From: DSOS01 sp035286585
GTDB taxonomy: Bacteria; Chloroflexota; Anaerolineae; Anaerolineales; UBA4823
DNA length: 15,608 bases
Reading direction: 5' to 3'
Assembly (NCBI GenBank): GCA_035286585.1
Contig: DATEDC010000229.1
Location: forward strand, 1 to 15,608
The translations under genes and the position numbers were made by a program. Below are positions 14,563-15,608 of this stretch, piece after piece. Position 1 is the stretch's first letter, and the number at the start of each line of letters is the position of its first letter. Under the pieces are notes generated by a model that saw only the letters and a program-made list of their open reading frames with translations, was not told where the DNA came from and did no database searches.

Positions 14563-14995
14563 CTATAATTGAGATGTGCAGTTCGGGCAGCGGGTGGCTT
14601 TAAGCGGGATGGCGGTAAAGCAATAGGGGCAGTCTTTGGTGGTGGGGGCTGGAGCGGGCGCTTCTTTTTTTTCGCTATGCGGTTAGCCACGCGAACCGCC
14701 AGAAAGATGGCAAAAGCCACAATCAGGAAGTTGATAATGGTGTTGATTAACACGCCGTAGTTGAGCGTGGGCGCCTCGGCTTCTTGGGCGGCTGCCAGGG
14801 ATGGGTAAGACTGCCCGTCCAGGCTGAGGAACAGGTTGCTGAAGTCCACTCTGCCGAGCAGCAGTCCGATGGGCGGCATCAAGACGTCGTTGACAAAGGA
14901 GGTCACGATGGCGCCGAATGCCGCGCCGATGATCACCGCACTGCCAGGTCCAGTACATTGCCGCGCATAATTAAGGGTTTGAATTCTCGAAACAT
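14563..14995 (-). pseudogene. mscL: large-conductance mechanosensitive channel, two frameshifts
   Basis: The gene starts at ATG 14993-14995 with GAGGAG eight bases upstream. It encodes MFREFKPLIMRGNVLDLAV, the canonical MscL N-terminus, then meets a stop (TGA 14933-14935). The next frame continues directly with AVIIGAAFGAIVTSFVND, the first pore helix, so one base is missing near 14939-14942. The second frame holds the loop and second helix (NTIINFLIVAFAIFLAV) up to a run of eight A on the minus strand (plus T8, 14665-14672). One more base there restores KKKEAPAPAPTTKDCPYCFT and ends at TAG 14563-14565. The tail CPYC...CPNC is a zinc-ribbon-like motif seen in some MscL proteins. MscL releases solutes under osmotic downshock. 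Whether the breaks are real, errors, or recoding is open. Confidence 0.9.
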
Positions 14996-14996
14996 G

Positions 14997-15011
14997 GTGA
15001 GCGCTCCTCAC
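14997..15011 (-). promoter_or_regulatory. mscL ribosome site inside a small hairpin
   Basis: GTGAG and CTCAC pair around a 5-base loop, and the stem and loop contain the mscL ribosome site GAGGAG just before the ATG. With only five pairs the effect on translation is probably slight. Confidence 0.4.
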
Positions 15012-15076
15012 AGTAGGCAGGATTTGTCAATCCAGGCTTAACCGCTGGGGGTCAAGCGAATGTTGGCTAGGGTTGG

Positions 15077-15082
15077 ATTATA
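15077..15082 (-). promoter_or_regulatory. TATAAT box, possible mscL promoter
   Basis: A perfect -10 hexamer on the minus strand lies 82 bases before the mscL ATG and directly after the terminator hairpin. No -35 box is seen at normal spacing, so the promoter call is weak. Confidence 0.3.
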
Positions 15083-15099
15083 TAGTGAAAGGGAAGGGT

Positions 15100-15126
15100 G
15101 CGCCCCCGGGGTGAGACCGGGGGCGC
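15100..15126 (-). terminator. strong GC hairpin ending the secreted-protein gene
   Basis: GCGCCCCCGG and CCGGGGGCGC pair over 10 perfect bases around a 7-base loop. On the minus strand the stem is followed by a pyrimidine-rich ACCCTTCCCTTTC rather than a clean T-run. It lies 57 bases after the stop of the gene at 15183, as expected for a terminator. A smaller hairpin, GTTAG-CGAA-CTAAC (15131-15144), precedes it. Confidence 0.65.
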
Positions 15127-15182
15127 GTGGGTTAGCGAACTAACGTGGGCTCATTCAAGGGCTTGGCCCAATTCGATCTGGG

Positions 15183-15608
15183 CTAAAAACCTCCAGCGCT
15201 GATCGGGCAACCGCCGGGCGCGTTGTTGGCCGCGTCCAGGATGGTGTGCCAGTAGAGGAAGGTGCCATCATTCGAGGCGGTTATCCAGATGGCTGCGACC
15301 TCCGCGGGTGTGTAAGCGTAAGCCATGCCCCAGGAGGCGTTCAAGTAGGCAACCACCACGTCGCGGGCGAGCTTACGCCAGTCTTGCTCACCGCCGCCGG
15401 TATCCACCAGCTCGAACATGGTGAAGGCGCCCGGATTGAAGCCATCAAAGAATGTCCAGAAGTCATCCGCGTGGATGTAAGGGTTAGATCCCATGCCGCC
15501 GGATGCCACCCAATCGGGGTCTGGATAGACCGGGTAACCGGCGTCGAAGGGATCGCCATCCCACAGGCGGGCGCCGCCGGATTGCGGATCAGGCCCTCCC
15601 GGTCCGCC
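15183..15608 (-). CDS. C-terminal part of a probable secreted protein, 5' end missing
   Basis: The frame is open from the right edge to TAG at 15183-15185, giving 141 residues; the start lies outside the window. It opens with a Gly/Pro-rich stretch (GGPGGPDPQSGGARLWDGDP). A compact region follows that contains FDGFNPGAFTMFELVDTGGG and WRKLARDVVVAYLNASWGMA, with YAYTPAEVAAIW and LDAANNAPGGCPIS at the end. The segment ARDxVxAYLNAS, followed by a YxYTPAE helix, recurs in large secreted proteins of environmental bacteria, often after repeat or adhesin-like domains, and I know no name for it. No sortase or PEP-CTERM signal is visible at the C-terminus. The initiator-like codons inside (GTG 15507-15509) should not be taken as the start. 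Function is unknown. Confidence 0.75.
   Translation of the reverse strand, partial: GGPGGPDPQSGGARLWDGDPFDAGYPVYPDPDWVASGGMGSNPYIHADDFWTFFDGFNPGAFTMFELVDTGGGEQDWRKLARDVVVAYLNASWGMAYAYTPAEVAAIWITASNDGTFLYWHTILDAANNAPGGCPISAGGF

Noticed and set aside
14508..15011. A single 167-residue MscL from the longest open frame
   Set aside because: Its first 24 residues and its tail after the A-run are out of frame; the canonical MscL termini lie in the other frames.
15001..15060. TTGACA and TTGACC boxes upstream of mscL as promoter elements
   Set aside because: No acceptable -10 hexamer lies 16-18 bases downstream of either.

Overview
All supported genes lie on the minus strand; I found no convincing plus-strand gene, tRNA, rRNA, CRISPR array, transposase or phage gene. 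The mix of genes suggests a free-living, moderately GC-rich bacterium, most likely Chloroflexota (Anaerolineae-like). It includes a DRG-type GTPase with a TGS domain, a DUF1684 protein, a class III cyclase with six membrane helices, an MscL with a zinc-ribbon-like tail, Thr/Pro-rich lipoprotein linkers and short palindromic intergenic repeats. The assignment is inference from gene content and repeat style, not a search result.

Layout from the right edge, in the direction of transcription. 15608-15183 is the C-terminal end of a probable secreted protein, closed by a strong GC hairpin (15100-15126). 14995-14563 is mscL, broken by two single-base frameshifts. 14540-14440 is a repeat island (a palindrome and six tandem 7-mers). 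14378-12673 holds a DRG-like GTPase followed by a DUF1684 protein. 12600-11395 is an MFS transporter. 11210-9150 is a long patatin-like phospholipase with a good promoter at 11347-11375. 9006-7780 is a membrane-anchored class III nucleotide cyclase. 7605-6222 is a Nudix hydrolase overlapping an unrecognised membrane protein. 6165-5215 is an EamA/DMT transporter. 5175-4022 is a cyclophilin overlapping a lipoprotein with an OB-fold-like domain. 3900-1 is an ABC-2 transporter operon (ATPase, permease, permease) followed by an NmrA/NDUFA9-like short-chain dehydrogenase cut by the left edge.

The genes do not form one pathway. The clear functional unit is the ABC-2 exporter operon: one ATPase, two different permeases probably pairing as a heterodimer, and an 18-base gap to the dehydrogenase. 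The cyclophilin/lipoprotein and Nudix/membrane-protein pairs overlap and are probably co-translated. The rest are single housekeeping or envelope genes.

I see no clear new multi-gene system. The items most worth a second look are the doubly frameshifted mscL with a classical slippery tract, the duplicated permease start around a palindromic insert that creates a 23-residue upstream ORF, the heptamer/palindrome island, and the unnamed membrane protein fused by overlap to a Nudix gene.
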